Source of the DNA: CAWARU01 sp963784575
Lineage (GTDB): Bacteria; Pseudomonadota; Gammaproteobacteria; UBA6186; Azoamicaceae
DNA: 64,000 nucleotides
Direction of reading: 5' to 3'
Assembly: GCA_963784575.1 (NCBI GenBank)
Contig: CAWARU010000001.1
Location: 124,001 to 188,000 of the forward strand
Shown: positions 28,692 to 38,707 of the stretch, in pieces
How the letters are laid out: every line of letters begins with the position of its first letter
Numbering within the stretch: position 1 is the stretch's first letter
The notes under the pieces: model-generated
What the model saw: only the letters and a program-made list of their open reading frames with translations
What the model was told of the DNA's origin: nothing
The model's database searches: none
Position numbers and translations under genes: made by a program

Positions 28692-31067
28692 TTATCCCTC
28701 GATTTCCGATAGGATGAGATCCTCTATTGCTAAAGCGATCTCAGAGATGGTTGACATCTCAAAAACTGTATTCAAGGGGAGATCTACCATGAAAACTTCA
28801 CGAAGCCTTGCCAACATTTGGCTAGCAAGAATCGAATGGCCCCCTATTTCAAAAAAGTTGTCTTGGATGCCGATTGGAGAAATACCAAGCAAAGTCTCCC
28901 AAATTACAACAATCTGTGTTTCTACCTCATTACTTGGCGGCACATAAGAAGCTTTATGGGATGGGCGCTGCTGCCGTGGTGCGATTGCAGGTGAATTTTC
29001 AAATTGCTGAACTAGGCTTGCAATGGTACGCTCACTGTGTACTTTTCGAACATCTGCAAAATCCTGCTTTGAAACGATGATTTGAGGATATTCAAGATGC
29101 GATATAATTATATCAAATATCAGCTTGCCCTCTTTAGGCTTGATGCCTTTTCCTAAACTATCGTTTCGCAATACTTTTAGATCTTCAGGTAAAATATTAT
29201 CAACAGCCATGCCAATTTCTTGCCAAGTGTCCCAATTTATCGATAGAGTATTGATACCTGTCATTGTATAATGGTATTTTGCAAAAGCATCCAGGAATAG
29301 ATTCGCTGCGACATAATCACACTGCCCAATAGTATCTAAGACTGTCGCAATGCTTGAGCATAATATCATAAAATCGAGAGGTTCTTCTCGAAAAACTCTA
29401 GATAAATTTAGGGTGCCTTGTATTTTAGGGGCCAGAACTTCATTTGCAGCTTCCATTGTTTTAAGTTGCACCACACCAGAACCTGCAAGGCCAGCGGCGT
29501 GGATCATGCCATGAACTTGATGAAACTGTTTCTTAATACTACTAAAAGCATTGTTTACTTCTGTGATATCAGTAATATCCGCTTGCAATATCAATATTTC
29601 AGAACCCAGTGATTCAAAATACAAGATCTTATTGATTTTCTCCTGCAAATTCCGCAAAGATTTATCTGATGAGTCTTGCTTCAAGAGCTCTTGCCATTCT
29701 GAACGTTCAGGAAATGCGCTGCGATTAAGAAAGACTAGTTTGGCTTGGCATGATTCTGCCAAGTATTCAGCCAATGTAAGACCAATCGCTCCTAAGCCAC
29801 CGGTTATTACATAAACGCCTTGATGACGCAAGGGAGGTTTGCCTTGTGACTTATTTCTTAGGCTTACAGGATCATAAGCTTCAATCCATCGCATCCTACC
29901 TCTAAAGGCTACCGTTTTATCTTGGATAGCTTGGATCATCTCCCTATAGAGATTGGAAATTAGAATCTCACGCAATACTTTAAGATCAGCATACGAGATA
30001 TCGATCATGCGACATCGAATAAGTTCATATTCTTGATTGATAGTGCTTGAAAAACAAGCCAAAATATTGGATAAAGGGTTTAACAAATCTTCGCCAATAA
30101 TTTCCTTGGCATTGGCAGTGATGATATTCAACTCAAAATGATGATCTTTTTCAAGGGCACCCAGGGTCTGATTCAAAAAAAGCAATGCATTAAATTGTTG
30201 CATCATTTGGTCGTTCATCACCTGGTCGCTAATGAGTGAATCTAAAAAGTGATTTGGATCGTTCATAGCTTCGGACCAGAAATAAATCACCCTTTTTGGC
30301 ATCCTCTTCATTTGGCGCAAATCTTTGAACAGGTGTTCATAGTCAGCCTTTTTGTGTGGGTTAATAATATAATGGCCAGGTCCAAGCTTGATAAATTGCT
30401 CGCCTCTTTTCACGATGGAAATTTGCTGTTTTTGTTTCACACAATGCTCAATAAAATGATGGGTAATTTCATCATCCAAACCAAAAATAAGCCATTGATC
30501 ACTTTCTATTGTGGCACTGGCATTTTGTGGAGATAAAATGGACTGTTGCCAAACAGGCGCATAAAACCAATCTTCAATCCCTTTTGATGCAAGTGGTTTT
30601 TGTTTTTTCGAAGGCATAATCCAATAGCGCTGTCTTGCAAAAGGATAAGTCGGAAGAGAAAGCCGCCGCCGTGTCTCATTCTGATAAAAATAAATCCAAT
30701 CTACAGAAACCCCAATGCACCAAAGTTTTGCGAGCAATGACAGAAATGTGAAAGTATCGTCGCCGATACCTTTTGGATGTGGCAGAGATTGGTAGCTTCT
30801 GGCGGAATAATTTTTAACAAAAGTCGTGAGAGTTGACCCTGGGCCCACTTCCACAAAAAGAACTTCTAATGTTCGTTCCTGACACTTTTTAATAATTGTT
30901 TGAATGCCCTTATCGAATAATACTGTGTCGCGCAATTGACGCTTCCAATAGTGTGGGTCCAAGGCTTCAACTGGCTTTATCCAATCGCCCGTTAAATTTG
31001 ATATATACAAGCTTTTAGGTTTATGCAGCGAAATATGAGAAAACTCTCTGACAAATTCCTCTAGCAT
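28692..31067 (-). CDS. PKS: C-terminal part of AT - ketoreductase - carrier protein
   Basis: The frame continues that of the upstream KS-AT gene across a TAG (HSAMMD-TAG-MLEEFVREF), so this is the second half of one PKS module. It holds the end of the AT (ISNLTGDW, HYWKRQL, VEVGPGSTLTTF), a ketoreductase with VYVITGGLGAIGLTLAEYL, GMIHAAG and the catalytic stretch CSSIATVLDTIGQCDYVAANLF (Ser, Tyr and Asn present), and a carrier with FFEIGGHSILASQML. The KR should reduce the beta-keto group to a hydroxyl; no DH or ER domain is present. An ATG directly follows the stop (TAGATG), which allows re-initiation in principle, but an AT cut in this place would have to reassemble from two chains. It ends 19 bases before the next NRPS gene. 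Confidence 0.9.
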   Translation of the reverse strand: MLEEFVREFSHISLHKPKSLYISNLTGDWIKPVEALDPHYWKRQLRDTVLFDKGIQTIIKKCQERTLEVLFVEVGPGSTLTTFVKNYSARSYQSLPHPKGIGDDTFTFLSLLAKLWCIGVSVDWIYFYQNETRRRLSLPTYPFARQRYWIMPSKKQKPLASKGIEDWFYAPVWQQSILSPQNASATIESDQWLIFGLDDEITHHFIEHCVKQKQQISIVKRGEQFIKLGPGHYIINPHKKADYEHLFKDLRQMKRMPKRVIYFWSEAMNDPNHFLDSLISDQVMNDQMMQQFNALLFLNQTLGALEKDHHFELNIITANAKEIIGEDLLNPLSNILACFSSTINQEYELIRCRMIDISYADLKVLREILISNLYREMIQAIQDKTVAFRGRMRWIEAYDPVSLRNKSQGKPPLRHQGVYVITGGLGAIGLTLAEYLAESCQAKLVFLNRSAFPERSEWQELLKQDSSDKSLRNLQEKINKILYFESLGSEILILQADITDITEVNNAFSSIKKQFHQVHGMIHAAGLAGSGVVQLKTMEAANEVLAPKIQGTLNLSRVFREEPLDFMILCSSIATVLDTIGQCDYVAANLFLDAFAKYHYTMTGINTLSINWDTWQEIGMAVDNILPEDLKVLRNDSLGKGIKPKEGKLIFDIIISHLEYPQIIVSKQDFADVRKVHSERTIASLVQQFENSPAIAPRQQRPSHKASYVPPSNEVETQIVVIWETLLGISPIGIQDNFFEIGGHSILASQMLARLREVFMVDLPLNTVFEMSTISEIALAIEDLILSEIEG

Positions 31068-33410
31068 CTAATCCATCATGGCAGAATGAAATCCATGTGA
31101 AGTCTTTAAAACACGACTTTGTACTTCTGTTTGCGACAGTCCCTGCTGAAATTTCTGGATGGCATTAGTCTCTCCGGAAACAACACAGAAATCGGGACCA
31201 TTTATTGCCGCAATCGATAGTTCTTGCGGTAGGATTTGAATCAGCTCTGGCTCGGGCAACTTGACTACCAACATGGAACCTGCTTTTTGCGCTTGCATCA
31301 GGGCGCCACGCCGAGCCACGATATATAATGCATCTTCCAACGAAAATACATCCGCCAAACAAGCGGCGACATATTCACCAATGCTATGGCCTATAGAATA
31401 CTCTGATTTTATTCCCAATTGATGCAGGAATTTTGCCAAAGAATATTCAATGATGAATAAGGCAGGCTGTGCAATCGAAGTATTTTGTAGAGTGGCATCT
31501 TCGAATGAAAATAATAAAGAAAGATCTACGCCAGTTCTTTTAAGTAACAACCGTATGCATTCATCCACAATGGCTCCAAAAGCAGGTTCTTGTTGATAGA
31601 GTCCTTGTGCCATCCTAGCGTATTGGGAACCTTGGCCAGGAAACATAAATACAATGGCGCATTTTTCAAGTGTTTCGTCTATGGTGAGATCCGCAAAAGT
31701 TTGTCCGAGCTTTACTCTATCGTCACTGGTGATTTTCTTGTTAAAATCATCTGGATCTACGCCAGACTGGACAACTGATGCAACTCTGTACTCGTAATGA
31801 TTTCTGCCAGTCAATAGGGTATAGGTAAGATCTGGCAGAGTGATTTCATCATTTCGCATGAACTCAGCAGCCATATCAACCGCATAACCTTTAAGTCCCA
31901 GTTCTGTTCTCGCACTCAAGGCGAATATCTGCCAAGCTCTGGTATTTGAAGCATTTTTATCTTGAGATCTAGTTTCAGTTCCACATCCGGTGACAGTTAA
32001 AGATGGTGGCGTTTCCTCCAAAATAACATGGGCATTGGTGCCGCCAACACCAAAGGAGCTCACACCGGCTCTTCGTGCTTGGCCGCCTTCTTGCCAAGAT
32101 TTAGAATTCGAAAATCTTTTTTCCCAGGATTTTAGAGATGTATTTACGTAAAATGGGGTTTCATCCCACTTAATTTTGGGATTTAATGTTTCACAATGTA
32201 GGCTTTTGGGTAATTGTTTATGCTTTAATGCGAGCGCGGTCTTTATGAGGCCTACAACCCCAGAAGCAGCACTGGCATGCCCTATATTGCTTTTTACAGA
32301 ACCTAAAGCACAATGGATACGATTTTTAGAGTCAAGACTTGTTAATTGGCTCTTTTTGAAGACTTCATCCAGGGCCGCGATTTCAAGTTCGTCCCCTAAA
32401 ATCGTAGCTGTTCCATGCGTTTCTATATAATCAAGTGAGTTTGGTTCCACATTAGCGACGGACATGGCTTCCATAATTACCCTAGCTTGTCCTTCTACAC
32501 TGGGAGCCATGAATCCAGCCTTCACGGAGCCATCATTATTAATAGCACTTCCCTTAATGATTGCATAAATGTGATCACCTTCTCGTGCTGCGTCTTCTAA
32601 TCGCTTCAGTGCTACAATCCCCACGGCATTGCTAAAAACGGTGCCGCTCGATTCTGCACCAAATGATCGGCAATGGCCATCTGAAGATAAGATACCTCCG
32701 GCCTGATAGTGATAACCCGTTTTTTGTGGAACGCTAATACAAACACCACCCGCCAAGGCGAGATCAGATTCCCCAGTCAATAAACTCTGACAGGCTAAAT
32801 GGACAGCAACCAAAGAAGACGAACAAGCCGTTTGAACAGTGACACTGGCTCCCGTTAAATTCAACTTATAGGACAGCAATGTGGCCAAGTGATCATGAGA
32901 ATTATGATACATGATGACATCACTGCCCAATGTCTGCAGCAGATCAACATTAGAATAGAGATTATTCAAGAGATACATATTGTGGTAGGAACTGGCATAG
33001 ACACTGATGATACCTTTGTAAGTTTCAGGAACACAGGACGCATCTTCTAAGGCATGGACAGCACATTCTAAGAATATTCGATGTTGGGGATCCATGACTT
33101 CTGCTTCCGTGGGGTTGATGCTAAAAAAATTCGCATCGAATAATTCAACATCCTCTAAGATCCCCCGAGCTTTTACATACTGAGTGTTAACTTTCTCATC
33201 CTTTCTAGCATTCGGATCCTCTAAAAATGAGTTCTCTAATTCTTCATCGCTAAAGAATTGTATTGACTCCTCGCCATTTTTTAAGTTTTTCCAAAATTCT
33301 TTGATATTATTTGCGCCAGGAAACCGACCGGACATCCCCACGATAGCAATTGCAGAGCCCATATCTTCAAGTTCCTGGTTTTTTTGCATTTTTTGCATTT
33401 TTTTATCCAC
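31068..33410 (-). CDS. PKS: ketosynthase - acyltransferase (N-terminal part), ending at an in-frame TAG
   Basis: I start at GTG 33410, which has AAAGGATG upstream and begins just after the hydroxylase stop; an upstream TTG at 33452 would overlap that gene. Numbering from the TTG frame, the KS runs from about 34 (IAIVGMSGRFPG) with the active cysteine at about 210 (VQTACSSS) and both histidines (ETHGTA, NIGHASA). The AT has FMFPGQGSQYARM and GHSIGEYVAA (Ser about 690) and, close to the stop, SHGFHS, which matches the HAFH-type malonyl-CoA signature. The unit therefore adds one C2 unit. The frame stops at TAG 31068-31070 inside the AT, where homologues read HSxLMxxMLExF; a TCG or CAG to TAG change would explain it. 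Confidence 0.92.
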   Translation of the reverse strand: MDKKMQKMQKNQELEDMGSAIAIVGMSGRFPGANNIKEFWKNLKNGEESIQFFSDEELENSFLEDPNARKDEKVNTQYVKARGILEDVELFDANFFSINPTEAEVMDPQHRIFLECAVHALEDASCVPETYKGIISVYASSYHNMYLLNNLYSNVDLLQTLGSDVIMYHNSHDHLATLLSYKLNLTGASVTVQTACSSSLVAVHLACQSLLTGESDLALAGGVCISVPQKTGYHYQAGGILSSDGHCRSFGAESSGTVFSNAVGIVALKRLEDAAREGDHIYAIIKGSAINNDGSVKAGFMAPSVEGQARVIMEAMSVANVEPNSLDYIETHGTATILGDELEIAALDEVFKKSQLTSLDSKNRIHCALGSVKSNIGHASAASGVVGLIKTALALKHKQLPKSLHCETLNPKIKWDETPFYVNTSLKSWEKRFSNSKSWQEGGQARRAGVSSFGVGGTNAHVILEETPPSLTVTGCGTETRSQDKNASNTRAWQIFALSARTELGLKGYAVDMAAEFMRNDEITLPDLTYTLLTGRNHYEYRVASVVQSGVDPDDFNKKITSDDRVKLGQTFADLTIDETLEKCAIVFMFPGQGSQYARMAQGLYQQEPAFGAIVDECIRLLLKRTGVDLSLLFSFEDATLQNTSIAQPALFIIEYSLAKFLHQLGIKSEYSIGHSIGEYVAACLADVFSLEDALYIVARRGALMQAQKAGSMLVVKLPEPELIQILPQELSIAAINGPDFCVVSGETNAIQKFQQGLSQTEVQSRVLKTSHGFHSAMMD

Positions 33411-33414
33411 AAAA

Positions 33415-34348
33415 TCATCCTTTCTTGATTCTTTCCAAATATCTGTCAGCAATTGGAAAAATATGCTTTAAAACCTCAATTTCAGTTTCCGTGAGCTCAG
33501 GATGCCAGATGTCCCATAGAATCACCATGCGAACCTCTGTGCCATGATGCCAAACTTCATGCATGTAGCTGTCATCAAATATCAAACATTTGCCTTCTTC
33601 CCAAGTTCTTGCCTCGGATTCCACACGAATCGCACAACCTTCAGGAATAACGAGTGCCAAATGACAGGTCAGCACCAAATTACTGCCTCCGGAATGGGGC
33701 GTAATATGGGAATCCCGGTTGTAACTTGGTAAACATGCATTCGCGCAAGCCATGTGGTGTATTACGAATAGCCTTTACGGTCTCCGGGCACATGCTGCAA
33801 TGTAATTCATCCCATTTACCTGTTCGATACAATGAATATGTTCCCCAACCCTTCCACCCCAACTCTTTCGTATAGGGGTGTTGATAGGGATCAAATTGTT
33901 CCTCTGCCTGCAAAAGTCCGTAGAGTTCTTCCTTAATCTTTGGGAAAGCTGCTTCTATCCCTGGAACCCAAGGAAAATCCTTGGGATCATGCCAGGGTTT
34001 GGCAGTTAAGCCAGGGAAATACAGGGCTTGAGTCACTTGCCGTGGATCTGAGTCTCTGGGTTTTTCAGCACCATAAAAAATTTCAATGGATTGCTCAACT
34101 CTCTTAAGCAATGAATCATCATATGGGCTGCGGATCTGTTTCCAGGTTTCATCAAACATTCTCCGCAAATCATCCTGTTCTTTCTTGGGTGCTATCTCAC
34201 CACGCAGACGCTTCGCGATTAATTCCTGTTTTTCCTTTGAAAGCCCTAAACGACGTTGCTCAATACTTTGTTTCAAGTCCATTTTCTTGATGGCAGCCAT
34301 CTTCATCTCTGTTTCTGGGTCTAAAGGCTCTTGCAATTTTATTTCCAT
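33415..34348 (-). pseudogene. Aspartyl/asparaginyl beta-hydroxylase with an N-terminal docking-like helix, frameshifted
   Basis: Fe(II)/2-oxoglutarate hydroxylases of the PF05118 family act on Asp or Asn side chains. ATG 34348 follows AAGGAAAG. Residues 25-50 (LKQSIEQRRLGLSKEKQELI) resemble the docking helix at the start of the NRPS at 28672, as if the enzyme binds the assembly line. The catalytic half appears after a one-base shift near 33717: LQPG-SHITPHSGGSNLVLTCHLAL, then FDDSYMHEVWHHGTEVRMVIL, with the iron-binding histidines and the arginine for 2-oxoglutarate. It lies between the C-A-PCP and PKS genes, so a carrier-bound Asp is a likely substrate (inference). The frameshift separates the iron ligands from the N-terminal half, so activity should be lost. 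Confidence 0.85.
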
Positions 34349-34380
34349 GCTCTTTCCTTAATTTTTCCTGCAATTACTTA

Positions 34381-37300
34381 TCAACTCATCAAAGTTTCTT
34401 GATTGCGTCTACTCTTTAGCAAATTCCTTCGCAAAGAACCACGGTGATAGCTGTCTGAGATAAGATCTGAAACAGCTGCCTTAGGAGATTCTGAATTGCC
34501 GTGATGATCTTGATGCTGTTCGCTGATAAATTGGCTCAACAAATGAATGGTTGGATATCTAAAAAGAGTAACCAAAGAAATCGTTAAGTTGCATCTATGC
34601 TTAAGCAGCAGTTGAATTCTCGCCAACATTAAAGAATCCCCCCCCATATCAAAGAAATTACGGTGGATTCCGATCACGTCTCGACCCAATATTTCTTTCC
34701 AAATTGCTTCAAGCATCTTTTCAGTATTGTTAACGGCGTTTTCCGAATCTTGGTTAGAGTCTGTGATGTCATTTCTTCTCGAGTTTTGGTAATGCCTTTT
34801 TATCGAGCTTGCCGCTGATCGTATAAGGGAATTTTTCAAGAATCATAAAATGCGCTGGGACCATATAGATTGGAAGTTCTTCTGCCACATAATCCCTTAT
34901 ATTGAAGGTCGAAAGTTCTTGATTCAAAACCAAATAGGCAACCAAAAAGGGATCGCCATTATCCCGATTCTGAATGACAACAGCAGCTTGAGTAATTGCT
35001 GGATGTTTACTCAAAACCGCCTCTATTTCTAGCACTTCGACTCGATTGCCCCGAATCTTGGTTTGATTATCAATTCTTCCCAAGAATTCTAGTTCATGAA
35101 AATTGATCCATCTACCTCTATCACCTGTTTTATATACCTTATCGGGATAATTGTCATGCAGGGGATTTTGCAGATAGACTCTGTTTGTTTCTGCCTCTTG
35201 GTTGAAGTAGCCAAGTGTACATAGGGACTTTGAATATATATCTCGCCAGGGCACCCAATACCGCAAAGTTTTTTATTTTCATCTAGTATCAAAATATTAC
35301 GGCCAAGAAATGGATGTCCGATGGGGATTGATTTTTTTTGCAAGCTGGATTCTGTGATAAGATGTTCCGTCGCAAGAACAATTTCGCTAGGTCCATATAA
35401 ATTATAGAGCTTAGGTTTATCTTGAAAAAAGTCTAACCACTCCCTAGCCAGTTCTATTGGTAAGCGTTCTCCTGCTAACATCATATATTCTAGGTTTTGC
35501 TTGAGTTGATTTTGTTGGCGAAGCGCAAAATGCTTGAATGATTCTAAAACCAACCTACAAAAGCTTGGGATCAATTGAATGGTATTGATTTTATTGTCTA
35601 GGATCCATTCTGCTATAGCGCTGGCATTACCCCTTAGCGCTGCATCGTTCACATAAAGAGTGGCACCGAAGCATAACGCTCCAAAAATTTCACTATAGGA
35701 GGCATCATATGCAATTGAGGCCCACTGTCCGACTCGCTTGCCAGGTTTGATATCAAATCGCTTGCTTTGCCATTCCATATATTGGCAAGAAGAACCATGG
35801 CACTGCAAAATGCCCTTAGGGATGCCTGTCGAACCCGAAGTATACACAATATAGAGCGGGTCTTTTGGATTTTGTGGGAGATTGGGATTACTATCTATGG
35901 CATCTTCAAAGAACCCAGTGCCGTAGTCGATAATAGTAGTCGCATCGATGAAATCCTCTGCAACACTGCAAATATCACTTACGTTAAATGCATTGAGATT
36001 TGAGAGAATATGCTTCGGTCTCACTTGATCGATGATTTGTTTCAAGCGTTTCATCGGGTAGGCAGTATCTAGACATACGAATACAGCGCCTGCTTTTAGG
36101 ACAGCAAAAATTGCAGTGATCTGTTCCATGGGTTCTTCTAGATAGATGACTACCGCTTCGTGCCTTTGCACCCCTTTTTTCAATAGAGCATGTGCTAATT
36201 TATTGCTGCGCTGGTTCAATGCTTGATAGGTAAGCGACTGCGCGCCATGGCAAACAGCAATATTGTCTGGATTTCTCGCCGCTTGTTCTTCGAATAATAA
36301 ATGGATACAACTGTCTTTCGCTGACCAGAAAGATCGGTCCATTGACAGAGCTTTTCTCCCTCACCAGGCAAGAGCATTTTAACATCAGCAATTTTTTGAT
36401 CGATATCCTCCAGTAACTCTGTCAGCAGTGACTGATACCTGCTTGCCATAGTCTGAATTGTCTCCAAACAAAACAGATCTGTATTATATTCAAATTCACA
36501 AGAGATCTGCCCTGATCCGGCTCGTCTCCTGCTCCTTCTTCAACGAATAAAGTTAAGTCAAATTTCGAGATCTCTAACTCTGTCTTTAAATGCTCTGCCT
36601 TTAGACCCGTGAATTCTATTTTGGAATCAGTATATTTATTAAAGTTAAACATGACCTGAAACAAGGGATGTCTGCCGAGATCTCGAGGAGGATTTATCAG
36701 TTCCAGAACTTTCTCGAACGGAACTTCATGTTCATTTGCACTCAACACGACTTCCTTCAGCAACACCAGGAAATCTATGACAGTATGTGTTTCAGAGAAT
36801 TTATTTCGAATGATTAATATATTTGTAAAGTAGCCAATCAAATTTTCAAATTCACTCCTGCGATTGGCAACCGGCAGGCCTACCAAGATATCCTTTTGCC
36901 CTGAATATCGAGATAACAGGAGATTAAATGCTGCAAAGAGAATAATAAAAGGCGTGACTTCATGGCTTTTTGCTATACGATACAATTTATTTACGATATC
37001 TGAAGGAATATCAAATGAAATTTTTTCACCAAAAAAACTTTGTACAGCTGGCCTCACCCAATCTGTAGGCAAGTTTAAAATTGGATCTATGTCTTCCAAT
37101 TGTTTTTTCCAATATTCTAGTTTTCGCTCATAAATGGCATCAGGCAGCAACTCTTGCTGCCAAATGACATAATCTAGATAATGATGCTTTAGTTCCTTGA
37201 GAGCCATCAATGGTTTGGGGGCATCCACAGGATTGGATTCAGTGACATCAGGTTCCTTGAAATTAGATTTCTCATGTTTTGTGAAAAAGTTATAATAGTA

Positions 37301-37966
37301 ATTTAACTCCTGACACACTATTTTAATAGACCAAGCGTCAGAAATAATATGGTGCATGCAAAAAAACAAGTAGTGTATTTCTTCAGATACTTTAGCCAGT
37401 GAAACTCGAAATAGTGGGGCTTTTGCTAAATCAAAAGGTGTTGTATTAAATTCTTTGAAGAGGTCTATTACGCTATCATGAACATCATAGCGAGCCTGTG
37501 GCAAATTTTCTTTTCCTTTATTTTTTTCTTGACTGTTTCCTTGATTGCTTTCTTTACTATATTTAGTTAGATCATGCACTTTAATCTTAAAATCACATAA
37601 TTCTACCTGTTTTTGCTTAGGGCCATTTTCAGTAACGAAAAAACAGCATTTTAAAATAGAATGACGATTGATAATTTCTTGAAAACTTTTTTCGAGTGCT
37701 TCAAAATCAAGATTACCCATTAACCTGATGATTGCAGGCATATGATAAATAGCATGGTTGGTATCAAATTGTTGATTCAGCCACATATGCTGTTGAGAAA
37801 AAGTAAGCGGAAATTCATTCTTTGTCTGTGCATGCTTTCTATGTGCATGATCTTGGATAGGAAATTGTGTGAAATCAATATTATTTTCATGCAATAATGA
37901 ATAAAAAAGCTTTAATTTTTCGACAGACAGACCCGCTAATTCTTCATAATCCATAGAATCATCCAC
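34381..37966 (-). pseudogene. NRPS module: condensation - adenylation - PCP, broken by about four frameshifts
   Basis: The first gene of the operon. The C domain is intact in the first frame (FPLTFSQQHMWLNQQ; HHIISDAWSI). Frameshifts follow near 36505 (rest of the C domain: QISCEFEYNTDLFCLETIQ), near 36330 (start of the A domain: SCIHLLFEEQAARNPDNIAV), near 35222 (LGYFNQEAETNRVYLQNP) and near 34780 (linker before the PCP). The A domain has YTSGSTGIPKG and NLYGPSEIVLATE; its code reads about DASQMALLA, which I cannot assign. The PCP has NFFDMGGDSLMLARI. Five separate ORFs remain, so this is the most eroded synthetase gene of the cluster. By context it should add the residue acted on by the downstream beta-hydroxylase. 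Confidence 0.88.
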
Positions 37967-38092
37967 TTTAAGTACTTCAACCCGATTACGTACTGCTCAT
38001 TTCCGCAGAAATCTCATATGCTTGAACAGTTACGGCCCGTTATTCCAGAGAAAAAACCATATTTTTTCTAACATAACGGCAATTGTTCGGAA

Positions 38093-38121
38093 AATATATA
38101 GGATTCCGAGGTTTCGTACAA
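38093..38121 (-). promoter_or_regulatory. Predicted sigma70 promoter of the NRPS-PKS operon
   Basis: On the minus strand TTGTAC (38116-38121) and TATATT (38093-38098) are separated by 17 bases. Four and five of six positions match consensus. It lies about 120 bases before the first NRPS start, in the otherwise gene-free 37967-38193 gap, so a long leader is predicted. Confidence 0.45.
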
Positions 38122-38707
38122 TACGTAGAAATTACGGTACCTACAATACAGTATTATTACTTTAGCAAGAAAAAATAATAAACAGTTAACCAACTAAACA
38201 AGCATTTCGGGCAACTTTTCTTGCTGTAATTTTCTTTCTGTCAGCTTCTCTGCCTGCATTTCCTGATATTTTTTCTTCACAATATCTTTCGCTGTTAATA
38301 TGTCTGGTTTCCCAGAATCCTAACATTGGAATAGATGTATGTTTAAAAATAAAACTACATTTCGGTATCCAAAGCTTTGGTAATGAAGTCTGGTTCAATA
38401 ATTCAAATAATTCCTCAGGACTCACAGTTTCGTGGTGGTAAAGGACGGCCAAGTCCTCTCTATTCCTATCATGGAATACCTGAGATACAACAAGTGCAGC
38501 TCGACACCCCAGTATATTATTAATTTTTTCTTCTATCTTGAGGTGGGGTACCATTTCACCACCAATTTTACTGAAGCGTGAGATACAATCAATAATGAAT
38601 AAAAATCCCTCGCTATCTAAATAACCTATATCTTTAGTGTTGTACCATTCATTGGGAGCTAAAGGAGTCTCACCCAAATAACCAGACATCATGCTGGGAC
38701 TTTTTAT

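Noticed and set aside
36200..36467. Programmed frameshift between NRPS fragments
   Set aside because: Several shifts occur at unrelated sequences with no slippery site or following structure.
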